This document shows, in pieces, positions 37,005-48,164 of a DNA stretch of 64,000 nucleotides. A program made the position numbers and the translations under genes. Location of the stretch: assembly GCF_029168945.1 (NCBI RefSeq), contig NC_083603.1, positions 43,586,396 through 43,650,395 on the forward strand, written 5' to 3'. Numbering within the stretch: the stretch's first letter is position 1; every line of letters begins with the position of its first letter. The notes under the pieces were generated by a model. It was given only the letters and a program-made list of their open reading frames with translations. It did not search any database and was not told the origin of the DNA. This DNA is from Cannabis sativa. Its lineage: Eukaryota > Streptophyta > Magnoliopsida > Rosales > Cannabaceae.

Positions 37005-37300
37005 CATTTAATCCATGTGGGACAATGTTCTCCAATAGTATTTAAGCACCACTAAGCACGGAAATCAGTACGAGCACGACTAAGCACGAAAAAAATATAG
37101 ACTTGGGCACGTTACGGTACGATACTACAAATTAGCACGACACAACATAAAAAATATGTTTTTAAGCACCACACGACACAGGAAGCATGAAAGACACGGT
37201 AATCATGAATAGACTAGCTTAAAAAACTTAACACATGAAAAACCCAAAAAAACACGATACGACATATTAATGAACATTATAATTTATTATTAAAATAATA

Positions 37301-37814
37301 ATATATATGTATTCATATATTATAAATAAGTTAAAATAATAATAATAAAAAAACTTAAATATAATACTGAATATTATAATTATAAGAGATAGGTATTTAT
37401 GTCTATCAATGTATTTTGATGTCACATGTAAAAGAGCCCTTCTCTTTTACTCTTATTGGTATTAAGCCAAAATGCTGCCAAATTTTAGATAGAGAACTTC
37501 ATATTCTCTATCTCTAATTTGTGAACTAAGACTCATTAACATCATAACCATGTAAAATTCATAGTCTCCATATTCTCTTTTCTTTTCTAACTCTAAATTC
37601 ATTTATTTAATTAGTTATCAAAAATCTCGGTCAATAATTATTATTTAATAAAATAGATAAACTGATCAGTAACTTTTATAAAGCACAAAACTTAAAATAA
37701 TATTGATAGTTTTAAAATTTTAATTAAAAATAAAACAATTTTACTGCACATATTTTAAATTTTTTTATCACTTTTTAATTAAAAAATAAATAAACTAATA
37801 ATATTTATTGCACA
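37301..37814. other. AT-rich spacer between the two nested complexes
   Basis: About 500 bp of AT-rich DNA between the TRIM-containing repeat and the solo LTR. I recognise no gene, RNA or complete repeat. Confidence 0.65.
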
Positions 37815-37884
37815 AATACTGTAATATCCAGTTTATATACATATATTGGTATTTGGTATATTAAGTGTGATACAATTATATTGT

Positions 37885-37915
37885 TATTATTATTATTATA
37901 ATTATTATTATTATT

Positions 37916-37989
<74 letters not shown>
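37885..37989 (+). repeat. (ATT)n-(GTT)n compound microsatellite in solo LTR
   Basis: ATT units (37883-37918) run into about 23 GTT units (37919-37989). The related gypsy LTRs carry an (AAT)n run at the comparable upstream place, so this is probably an expanded and mutated form. Translation gives long Cys or Val runs without meaning. Confidence 0.9.
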
Positions 37990-39073
37990 GCGTGTGTAAC
38001 TAGAAAAGAAAAATTTATATATATTAAATAGTGAGATAAATAAATAGTGAAGCATTAGATTAGTTAGTTTAAAATTTAAAATTTAAATTTAAATCAGCAT
38101 AATTTTATCTGATTAGTTAGATTTTTATTTTTAAATTTAAACCTATTATACGATATGTTATATACGTATATATTCTAGAACCCTAGCAGCCAGATAGTAT
38201 CGTATTCCTTTATTCTCACCATCTCTCAATTTCCTTTTTTTTATTCTCTCTATTGAACCAAATCAATTGTTTTAATCTTAAGAGCTTCGGGGTTAGCAAT
38301 CAACCGATCATCGTTCCGTGTCTTCGAAATCTTCAGGTAAAATTCGTACTTGTTTTTATTTTCGTTTTCAGAGAAATAGGCTTTCATAAAACTATCATAT
38401 CTCTCTCCCCATAGGTCCGTTTTCAGTGATTTAGGTACCGTTTTAAAGATAATTTAATGATCTATATTTTTTATGAATAAATTCTTTCCTAATTCTGATT
38501 ATTTCGATGTCAAAAAATTCATGTTTTACACTGACTGTCGATTTACAGCTTTTTAAAATTTCTTTCCGATATTGCCTTAGTAAAAGTGTGATATCTCTCT
38601 CGATATCTATTATTTTACAGCGATTCTTGTACTGTTAGAAATATAATTCAATAATCCATATTTTCTTTGAAGAAACCTTTCCCTAGTTTGGAGTTCTTAC
38701 CAGTCAAAAGTTAGGATCTTTACTCGGTTATGGTATTTCGTTTTAAGTTTCGTTTTAGAAAAAGTGTCTTCAGTAAAAATTCAATATCTCTCTCACTTTT
38801 GATCCATTTTAAAAGATCTTTATCTCGTTTTAAAGCTTAGAAAAATAGCTACATTTTTTATGAATAAAGTATTGTCTAGATCGGGTGTAACTATTTTTAA
38901 AACTTTTATTTTTAGGCTGTATTCAGAAATCGGCATGATCCAGGATTTTAAAGAAACTGTTTTGAGAAAACATGCATAACTCCTAGGTTATAGCTCCGAT
39001 TTTGGTGATCTTTATACCGTTAGAAAGGTCTTTCAATTAACTAAAAACTTTGTGAACAGTAGAACTTCTAATT

Positions 39074-40200
39074 TGTAAAGTCCTTTTTTGGCAAGTTAGG
39101 TGACAAAATAATTTTTCCTTTTTATGGTAAGATTGCTATGCATTCATTTTCGAAATCTTACCTCTCTTATTCGGTTTTTAGTTGCCATTTTCCTTGTTTG
39201 GAAAGTTGCACTTTCAGCTGAACTTTCCTTTGTTGAAAACTTCTCAAAAGAGAAGGAATTCTCTTTTGGAAAGTTGTCCTTTTAAGGGAAACTTTGATTA
39301 TTGCCTTTTCCTTATTAATTTCGATTGTATCTTGACACAATCAGAATATCTAATCTGTTTTTGGCAGGAATCAAGCTTTGAAAGAAGATCGGACCCGATT
39401 TTAGTAAGTTTCCGTTTCAGGCGTATCCGTTTCGTCAAAGAACCGAATCTGATGTAGCAGATCGTGTTTGTTTTTGGAAAGTCTTTGTACAGCTGCTAAT
39501 TCGATCTTGTGGTTGCCTCTTTGGTTTCTATGATCTATAAATAGAGCCTAGAGAGCAACCATTCGGATTACCTCTTCCATTATTCATTTTTTGCATTTAT
39601 CATTTGTGAGAAGAGAGTGTTTCTTTGTTTTGTGAGAGCCTAGTTGTTCACCTAGGTTCTAGTTGTTCTATTTCTGTTCTTACTCTATCCTGGAGGTTGT
39701 GAAGAACTACTTGACTGAACAAGAGATTGGTCTTCGGGAGAAGACTTGATAAAGCCTTACTTCGGGAGGAAGTAAGCACTTGGTCTTCGAGAGAAGACTA
39801 GCTAAAGCCTTACTTCGGGAGGAAGTAAGCACTCACACTTCAAAGACGAAGGGAGTTCGGGCTTGAAGGTGTTTCAAGAAGTCAGATTCATAAAGTGGAT
39901 TACAAAGGATTGCGGCAATACTTTAGAGGGAGTCTAAACTTGTTTAAGTCAATTGTCTTTGTAATTTTGATACTTTATTAATTGATTTCATTCTCTGGGC
40001 GTGGCCCCGTGGACTAGGAGTGTTCGTGAGAACACTGATACCACGTATAAATCTCTTGTGTCAAGTTATTTATTTTTCTACAAATATTTTATATTCTCGC
40101 TCGTTCGCTTGTATGTAATTATTTTCCGCTCGTCGCAAACGCGTACAAGCTTTTATATTTTCTTATATACAACTGACATTTGCAAAAACACAGTTTTTCA
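39074..40200 (+). repeat. Copia copy 2 5' LTR
   Basis: 1127 bp. The TATA-like CTATAAATAG is at 39535-39544, and the hairpin array at 39730-39829, where one loop reads GAGA instead of GGGA. It differs from the 3' LTR mainly in two CAG/CTG-rich patches (39408-39437 and 40079-40155). Confidence 0.92.
39730..39829 (+). other. Copia leader hairpin array (5' LTR of copy 2)
   Basis: Two tandem units of about 53 bp each hold two perfect hairpins: a 6-bp stem GTCTTC/GAAGAC with a GNRA-type loop (GGGA or GAGA), and an 8-bp stem CTTACTTC/GAAGTAAG with loop GGGAG. The array lies about 190 bp after the TATA box and so should be in the transcript leader. It is found in all four copia LTRs. Confidence 0.8.
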
Positions 40201-40258
40201 ATTGGTATCAGAGCGGGACACTAAACTCTTAGTGTGGTCCTATAACGTTTTTGTTAGA

Positions 40259-43200
40259 ATGTCATTTTTTGCAGAAGGAAGTTCTATTTCTAGACCACCA
40301 TTGCTTAATGACTTTAACTATCCTTACTGGAAAGTTAGAATGAGAGCCTTCATCAAATCTCAAGATGAGAAGGCGTGGAGAATGGTTCTATCAGGTTGGT
40401 CTCCTCCAGTTGAGACAAATTCTTCAGGTAATACTATTATAAAATCTGAACTGGAATGGTCTATTGAAGATGATAAACTATCTGCCTACAATAGCAAAGC
40501 CTTGCATGCTATCTTTAATGGTGTAGGTGAGGGTTACATTAAACTTATATCATCTTGTGTTTCTGCTAAGGAAGCTTGGGAGATTTTTCAAACTCAGTTT
40601 GAAGGAACTTCTGATGTGAAAAGATCTAGATTTATCATGCTTCAAACTAAATTTGATGAGCTTAGAATGTCTGATAATGAAACTTTAATTGAATTCTATG
40701 AAAAATTATCTGACATTGCTAATGAATATTTTGCTCTTGGAGAAAAGCTTGATGATTCTGTTCTTGTGAGAAAAATTGTTAGAGTCCTTCCAGAAAGGTT
40801 TGATACTAAACTTTTGGCAATGGAGGAAGCTAAAGATTTTAGCACTATGAAAGTGGAAGAATTGATGGGTTCCTTACGTACTTTTGAATTAAATGAACAG
40901 ATTAAACAAAAGGACAAACCCAAATCCATTGCTGATAAAGGTAAAAGTATTGCTTTGAAAGTTGCTGATAATGAAAATTCTGATAGTGAATGTGATGATG
41001 AGATTGCTTTATTAACTAAGAATTTTCAGAAATATATGAAAAAGATGGGAAATAAAAAGAATATTTCGAAAGGTTCAAAAGGTAATACTTTCATTAAACC
41101 ATCTGTCTCTAACAAAAAGGGAATTCAAAGAGGAATGTGAAGGTTTTGGGCATATTCAATCTGAGTGTGCAAACACTTTGAAAAAGAATAAGAAAAGTTT
41201 CAATGTCACTTGGAGTGATGATGAAACCGAAAGTGATGAAGATATTACTGAAAATGTTGCCCTAACCTCTGTTGTGACTAATGTGTTGTGTGATTCACAG
41301 GTGAAAGATAGATTGGTATGTTTGAATAATACCACCAAACAAGAGGAATCAGATTCTGATGAGTCTGAAATCTGTGAAGAATCTCTTGCTGAATCATACA
41401 AAGTCATGTATGAAAAATGGATTCAGGTTGCTTCTGAAAATAGAGAGTTGAATAAATTGAATAAAAAATTGTCTTATCAGATTGAAATGTGTGAGTTGAA
41501 AATAAAAGAATATGAGACAAGTGTTTGTGATAAAGATGAAAAAATCTCTCTATTGAAGAAGGAACTTGAAAACTTTAAGAAAAATGTTCAAATGCTTAAT
41601 CCTGGATCTTCTATTTTTGAAAAAGCTCAGAATGCGGAGTCGAGAGGTTTTGCGGTGCCTTGGTTCTAATGGAATGAAAAGTCCCGAGTCACGAAGTTTG
41701 TAAAATCTAGTGTTCCAACGAATCACCGTGAGGCTACAAACTCGCCGTAACAAGCATTGATACTCGTGGCACAAGAAGAATTTTCCGATGCCGCAAAATC
41801 TCCAGATTTTCGAAAAGGGTAAGATCTCGTGTAAAAAGATTTGTTCCCATTTGTCATTTTTGTGGTAGAAAAGGACATATCGTACCTAAATGTTTCACAT
41901 TGAACAACTGTTTAAAACAAATTATTTTGATAATTTGAAAAATCTCAAAAGAAACATAAAGGTTTGAAACAAATATGGGTGAAAAAGAAGTGTCTAGCTG
42001 GTTTTTCCGATAAACCGCCGCATCTCAAATGTGGTATTTTGACAAAGGGTTGCTCTAGACATATGACAGTGACAAGGATTTTTTGACTAACATTCGGCCT
42101 ATGCAATGTGGAGAAGTCACTTTTGGTAATGGCTTATCAGGAAAAGTTGTTGGTATGGGAACTCTAAATTTTGAAGGGTTACCTAGACTGAAAAATGTGA
42201 TGTTAGTTGAAGGATTGATGGCTAATTTACTTAGCATCAGTCAAATCTGTGATCAAGGGTTTACTGTTTCTTTTGATAGTAATCATTGTTATGTTATGAA
42301 TGATGACAATGAATGTATCTTGCAAGGATTTCGATCCAATGATAACTGTTACACTCTAACCCCTGTGTTTACTTGTCACTCAGCTATCAACAACACCACA
42401 GATTCGTGGCATGCCAAGCTTGGGCATATTAATTTTAAAAACCCGAAAAACCGTCAAATGCAGTATTGTTCGAGGTCTTCCCAAGCTTGGTAAGGAAAGT
42501 GAAGGTAAGTGTGAACCGTGTCAACTTGGGAAGCAATTAAAAATCACTCACAAGCCTGTGTCTGATATTAATACCTCAAAGGTATTGGAATTGCTTCACA
42601 TGGATCTTATGGGTCCAATCCAAGTTGAAAGTTTGAATGGTAAACGATATATCTTTGTGTGTGTTGATGATTTCTCTCGTTTTAGTTGGGTAGATTTCTT
42701 AAGAGAAAAATCTGACACTTTTGATGCCTTTAAAACTCTTTGTCTGAGATTAAGAGTTGAGAAAGGATGTAATATTGGGAAAATTGTTCGAATTCGAAGT
42801 GATCATGGTAAGGAGTTTGAAAATTCTGTGTATGATGATTTTTGCAAGTCTACAGGTATAACTCATGAATTTTCAGCTCCCAAAACTCCTCAACAAAATG
42901 GAGTCGTTGAGAGGAAGAATCGAACTTTGCAGGAAATGGCAAGAGTGATGTTAAATAGCAAGAAGTTGACAAAGCGATTATGGGCTGAAGCTATTAACAC
43001 AAACTTGCTACATAATAAACAGAGTGTTTATTCGTCCAGGTACCTCAAAAACATCTTATGAAATCTGGAAAGGTAAGCGCCCCAATGTAAGTCATTTTCA
43101 TGTTTTTGGATGTGTGTGTTATGTCTATAGAGATCGTGAGCATATTGGTAAATTTGATGTTAAAAGCGATGTTGGTGTATTTATTGGATATTCCTTAAAT

Positions 43201-45126
43201 AGTAGAGCTTATCGTGTTTATAACATGAGGACTCAAACTGTTTTGGAATCAGCTAATGTGGTTGTTGATGATTTTAGAGATTTTTCAGAATTTTCCACAG
43301 AAGTCAAGATAGATAGTCTCATGGATACTCCTCCAAAAGCTGTAACAGCAGATCCTGATGCAGCAGAACCTATTGCTGATGCTGCAAATGACGAATCCGT
43401 CGCCGCAATCGAAACTGGAGAACCAGAACCGTCTATCTTGACTCATCCAAACATCATCACAGACTCTATTCAAAAAGAACCAAGCACCAGAGTCAAACTG
43501 AATCATCCAAAAGATCTCATCCTTGGAAATCCTGAAGAAAGCATGGTAACTCGCAGAAGGTATATTAATTTAATCAGCTTTCTTTGCTTTGTTTCTCAAT
43601 ATGAACCGAAAAATGTGAAGGAAGCCATGACCTTTGAGGAATGGCTCAATGCAATGCAAGAGGAACTCAACCAATTTGTTCGCAACAAGGTATGGATTTT
43701 GGTCCGAAGACCAAAAGGTATAAATGTTATTGGAACAAAGTGGTTGTTTAAAAATAAAAGTGATGAGTTCGGTACAATTGTAAGAAACAAGGCTCGTTTG
43801 GTGGCACAAGGGTACACTCAGGTAGAAGGTATTGATTTTGATGAAACTTTTGCTCCTGTTGCAAGATTAGAATCAATACGTTTACTTTTATGTATTGCTT
43901 GTATTCTCAATATTAAATTGTTTCAAATGGATGTGAAATCTGCCTTCCTAAATGGTATTTTGAATGAGGAAGTTTATGTTGAGCAACCAAAAGGATTCGA
44001 AGATCCTCAATTTCCAGACCATGTATACAAACTTGAAAAAGCTTTGTATGGTCTGAAACAAGCTCCTCGAGCTTGGTATGAAAGGTTGACTCAATTTTTA
44101 CTTTCTCATGGCTATCACAGAGGTAGTGTGGATAAAACTCTTTTCATCAAACATATAAAATCTGATTTTATCATTGCTCAAATTTATGTTGATGATATAG
44201 TTTTTGGTTCTACATCTAACCATGAAGTGCAGGTATTTGTTGATCAAATGAAAGGTGAATTTGAAATGAGCATGGTTGGTGAGCTTAATTTCTTTCTGGG
44301 TCTTCAAGTGAGACAAATGGAAGGAGGTACATTTGTATCTCAAAGCAAGTATGCTAAGAACCTTGTCAAGAAATTTGGCCTTGAATCGGCTAAGCAGGTA
44401 AGTACTCCTATGAGCACCACTCTGAAATTAACAAAAGATGAGAATGGAATAAAGGTAGACACTACACTCTATCGTAGCATGATTGGAAGTCTCTTGTATT
44501 TAACTGCTAGTCGTCCTGATATATGTTACAGTGTGGGAGTGTGTGCTAGATATCAAAGTAATCCTATGGAATCTCATGTATCACCGTAAAAAGGATTATT
44601 AGATATGTTAATAGCACTCCTGATTTATGGAATTTGGTACTCGAAAGATACCAATTCAAATCTTGCTTGTTTTAGTGATGCAGATTGGGCAGGAAATGCT
44701 GATGATCGAAAGAGCACAAGTGGAGGGTGCTTCTTTCTTGGGAATAATCTAGTATCTTGGCATAGCAAGAAAGAGAATTCCATCTCCTTATCCACTGCCG
44801 AAGCTGAGTACATAGCTGCTGGCAGTTGTTGCACTCAACTATTGTGGTTGAAACAAATGTTGATTGATTATGGGTTTGATTTGGGTGTTTTGACTATTTT
44901 TTGTGACAATACTAGTGCCATAAATATTTCCAAAAATCCTGTTCAACACTCTAGAACAAAGCACATTGATATAAGACACCACTTTATTAGGGAACTTGTT
45001 GAAAATAAATCATTGCAATTAGAATATGTTGATACTGAAAAACAATTAGCTGATATTTTCACAAAGGCCCTAGATGCAAGTCGATTTGACTCCCTCAGAA
45101 AGTCTTTGGGAGTTTGCATTGTTTAA
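40259..45126 (+). pseudogene. Copia gag-pol polyprotein, copy 2 (broken as assembled)
   Basis: It starts MSFFAEGSSISRPP at 40259, about 58 bases after the LTR, and ends VCIV at 45126, nearly the same span as copy 1. The gag frame stops at 41140, just at the first CCHC knuckle, where two CAG sites of copy 1 are altered. Further breaks lie near 41635-41800, 41930-42075 (protease), 42440-42475 (pre-integrase), 42998 (integrase) and 44588-44625 (before RNase H). The reverse transcriptase block 43024-44589 is open, with YVDDIVFGS intact. RNase H has SDADWAGN and the chain is complete to the end. Order and function of domains are as in copy 1. Confidence 0.92.
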
Positions 45127-46180
45127 TTTTATCTGTTCATCATTCGTGTACAATAGTGCTGTGTGATTCTTCTCTAGCTCTTAATCTTCTATCATTGTTT
45201 TTGACAAATCATGTTTATGCTTTTGGAATATAATTAGTTAGGATCTCAGTCTGATCATACTTTGTGATGTTGTGTTAAAAGATTCATGTTACTCTTTATT
45301 TGTGTTTGGGATTAAATAATGTTCTTATACAGAGTTGAGCAATTTTTGGTTCATGCTTGTCAGGCCCCTTGCTGGAATAGAGCTACCCATACTGAAGTGT
45401 GAAAGCCATCTGATGAGTAAGCTGGAACATTGTAATTAGCAACTATGATGAGGATGCACTACCATAGAAAAGGGCTACCTTCAGTATGGTGTGAAAGCAT
45501 CCAGTTGCGGGATCAATATGAAAAAGGCAAAAATGAAAAATCTTGCCAAGGACAATGATCCTATTTACACTGCACACACTTATGCCTGACAAGTGTGTTC
45601 AAATCTGTAAGTCTCCTCTATTAAAATTAAATTGATAAATCCTGGTTCACAACTTTCAGTATCATGCATATCTTTTTCATCAACATCAATTAAGTATGAT
45701 TATTCTATGAGATACTAATTAGTTATTTTCCTTAAAAGCATAACATGTATTTTATTTTGTCAATTGTCAATGATATTTGATTTACTTGCTTGATTCGAAT
45801 CACATATATTTATTGTACACATTGTATTTTATTTTCGGTTTTAATAAAAAAAAAAATATAAAAAAAAAAGAGGGAGGCGTGTGACTTGCTTCATGGGTTA
45901 AGAAAATCTTGTGCATAAATGGTAAGTATCAACATTCATTCTTCTTTGATTTATTTTGATATTTTTCCAAGTAAAGATTAATCTTTATATGGTAATGTGT
46001 CTTTATTCTTGAAAGATTGATTTATTTTTGGAAAAATTTGTTGGCATTTCTAGTTTCCTTTTATTTTTGTTAAAAAAAAAAAGGGAAAAGGAGTTGAGAA
46101 GTGGGCGGTTTCCTTTTTTGGTTCATGGGCTGGCGGTTACCATTTGAATTTTCAAAATTGGTTTCCTCTTTCTTGTTTTG
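45127..46180 (+). other. Copia copy 2 pol-to-extra-ORF spacer
   Basis: Non-coding. The complementary 11-mers lie at 45387-45397 and 45479-45489, inside directly repeated GCTACC...GTGTGAAAGC flanks. An A-rich run is at 45845-45869. It matches the copy 1 spacer closely, so the segment is a conserved part of the element. Confidence 0.65.
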
Positions 46181-46186
46181 ATTCCA

Positions 46187-46200
46187 AGGTTATATAAACC
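46187..46200 (+). promoter_or_regulatory. TATA-type core promoter before copia extra ORF, copy 2
   Basis: GGTTATATAAACC lies about 95 bp before the ATG at 46288. It is followed by a pyrimidine-rich stretch with CTTCTCT and CTTTC runs, like a plant 5' UTR. A similar box is not found before gag-pol except in the LTR. Internal promoter activity is inferred. Confidence 0.5.
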
Positions 46201-46287
46201 AAATTTTGTCACTTATTTCACCACCTACCCGAACCCTCTTTCTTGTTTCTCTGTCAGACACTATTCATCTTCTCTTTCAGTTTCAAA

Positions 46288-47842
46288 ATGGTGAGAACCA
46301 AGAATCTAGGGCACTCTAAAAAATTAGAAGAAACCGTTCCAACTCCTTCTAGTGCTTCCCCTGCTGCCTCAGTTCCTCCTCCTGCTGTTGCAAAGCCTGG
46401 AGATTCATCGCTTCCCGCCGTGAATCTCAAGCCGTGAAGCCAAAACGTCCACCCAAGCAAGTAGCTCGCAAATCGGTAAGGCCCTATCGCACCTGGACTT
46501 CCTCTTCTGAATCCTCGAAGGAATCTCCTCCTCCATTGGCTGTTCCTCCTCCTGCTGCATCAATGGCTGGCACCACTCCAACAGGCCCTTCCACTCGAAC
46601 TCGAGCCCAGCAAGCCTCGCCGAGAAAGAACTTCAAGCCACTCAATCTCGAGAGAAGACTGCTCCTCCAGCCAAGAAGAAACTCAAGACTAATCCTCCCT
46701 CGGCTTCCTCGAGTACCAGTTCAGAAGAAGAGGATCCAATGGAAGTCTCTTCAGACAAATCAGTATCTCTGCATACTGAGAAGGACAGTGAAGACACAGA
46801 ACTCGAGCCAGAGCCTCCTCGTTCAAAAACTGCTTTTGCAGCAAAGGCCTCTGCTGCTGCCAAAGGCAAGCAGCCCATGGAAGATCCTCCATCTGGTAAT
46901 ATCCCTTCCTCTATCTCTGGCTGTCCAACTTTTTACTATCGAGACAATGAGCGTGACTGGAATCTTTATGCAACTCGTAAGTTTGAAAGTGAGAGGAATT
47001 ATGATTTGCATGCCCATCGTGTTTATGGTATTGTAAAGTTCATTCAATTTCATCAATGGGAACACACTCTTACTGGTTTTATTGGATTCATTGCTAACAT
47101 TATTAAAGAGTTTTATGCTAATCTTACTGATGATTTCCTTGATGAGAACTCTAGACTGTATAGAAGAGTGTATGTGAGGGGTCACTGGTTCTTATTTTCT
47201 GAAAAGGACATTGCTCAGGCTCTGCAATTGCTGAGAATGTATCCAATGCCGTGATGTCCATGGATCGTGACTTGATGCACTCGAACTCACTAGTGCTCGT
47301 TCGAATTGAAACCGGGGAGAGTCTTCGAATTACTCACCTCACTTTTGCTCATGCTTCCCTTATGCGGTTTGCACTAAGCAATTGGGTTCCAAATTCGAAC
47401 AAGACCGTGGTGTCTCAAGAAGTGGCTACACTCCTATACCGCATCACCTCTGGAACTTCCATTGATCTAGCCTCTCATATACTCAACCAGATTGTCTCCT
47501 TTCGAAGAGGTAAAAAGCCAACCTTCAAACTTGTATTTCCAAATCTAATCTATAAGGTTTTATCCTCTCAGAAGAATGTGGCCCAAGCACATGAAACACT
47601 TGAGCCTCCCATCACTGGCCCTACATTCCAACCTTCTGAATATTTTGATGGTGTGTTCCAAAAACGGCCAAAGGCTGGTGCCGTCTTCGCTTCGCCGGTG
47701 CAAGTTCGTGCTCGCTGCTACGCAGCTCCTGGAAGTCAAGTCTGAACTTCAAAATGTGTACACTCGTCTTGAAGCAATGGCTGATGTCCAGCATGACATG
47801 TCCAGGCAACTGTCCACCTTGATTAAACTCTACAAAAATTAA
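46288..47842 (+). pseudogene. Copia extra ORF (PF20167-like), copy 2
   Basis: It starts MVRTKNLGHSKK like copy 1 and ends LIKLYKN at 47842. Frame changes occur near 46415, 46615, 47225, 47290 and 47690-47720. At each, a CAG or CTG present in copy 1 is altered or lost. The conserved KEFYANLTDD and VYVRGHW motifs are readable (frame 46739-47254). Its TGG codon at the site of the copy 1 TAG shows that the copy 1 stop is not ancestral. Confidence 0.8.
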
Positions 47843-48164
47843 AGTGTTATAGTTTGTTCCTTTTTAATTAAACTTTGGTCTATTTTTGTTCTTTGTTTAC
47901 TTTGGCACTCCGATAAACAAAAAGGGGGAGAGATATTTATTTTTTGGTTTTTGTTGCCCAACTCTGGACCCTTTTTTCAGGGGGAGTTGTGGTTTGTTAG
48001 TACTTGTGAACTTAATGTTTAAAGTTAGCATGTTCTTTGTTTTTATTGTGATATTCGATTGTGTTACTCAGGGGGAGTAGTATCGTTTGCTCTTGCTAAC
48101 TTTGCATTGCAGGTACTTTATGGTAAAAATTATTTTGTTCATCTAAAGTGCCAAAGGGGGAGAT
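47843..48164 (+). other. Copia copy 2 3' non-coding region and polypurine tract
   Basis: Contains several GGGGGAG runs (47926-47932, 47980-47985, 48070-48076) and the LTR-proximal tract AAAGGGGGAGAT (48153-48164) directly before TGTAAAG. No coding frame is present. Confidence 0.75.

Larger units (their letters stand above)
10116..37037 (-). mobile_element. TRIM element (119-bp LTRs), split by nested retrotransposons
   Basis: The left LTR (10116-10234) and the second LTR (10422-10512 plus 37010-37037) are each 119 bp and nearly identical. The interior (10235-10421) is under 200 bp and has no coding capacity. On the minus strand the primer-binding site TGGTATCAGAGC (10409-10420), complementary to initiator tRNA-Met, adjoins the second LTR. 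A purine tract GAGAGGGGA adjoins the other LTR (10235-10243). Both fix the orientation as minus. The target duplication is GTATT at 10111-10115 and 37038-37042. The second LTR was split by the copia element. TRIMs depend on proteins from other elements. Confidence 0.92.
10422..37037 (-). repeat. TRIM 5' LTR, interrupted
   Basis: Segments 10422-10512 and 37010-37037 together restore 119 bp. The copia insertion duplicated CATTT, found at 10508-10512 and 37005-37009. Confidence 0.9.
9972..37300 (+). repeat. Dispersed non-coding repeat with tandem unit, split by the TRIM nest
   Basis: About 9972-10115 and 37038-37300 are the two halves of one older sequence around the nested insertions. A unit reading GTACGAGCACGACTAA..., then CACGAAAAAAATATA, then TACAAATT and CGACACAACATAAAAAATATG, occurs at 10020-10111 and again at 37067-37162. 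The host therefore carried at least two tandem units of about 120 bp before the insertion. The left start (GTGCTGTAAATAC) and the later CACGATACGACAT words resemble plant hAT-type non-autonomous elements, but I cannot define both ends. Confidence 0.6.

Noticed and set aside
37846..38031. Open frame with a long poly-Cys run
   Set aside because: Produced by the (GTT)n microsatellite inside the solo LTR.
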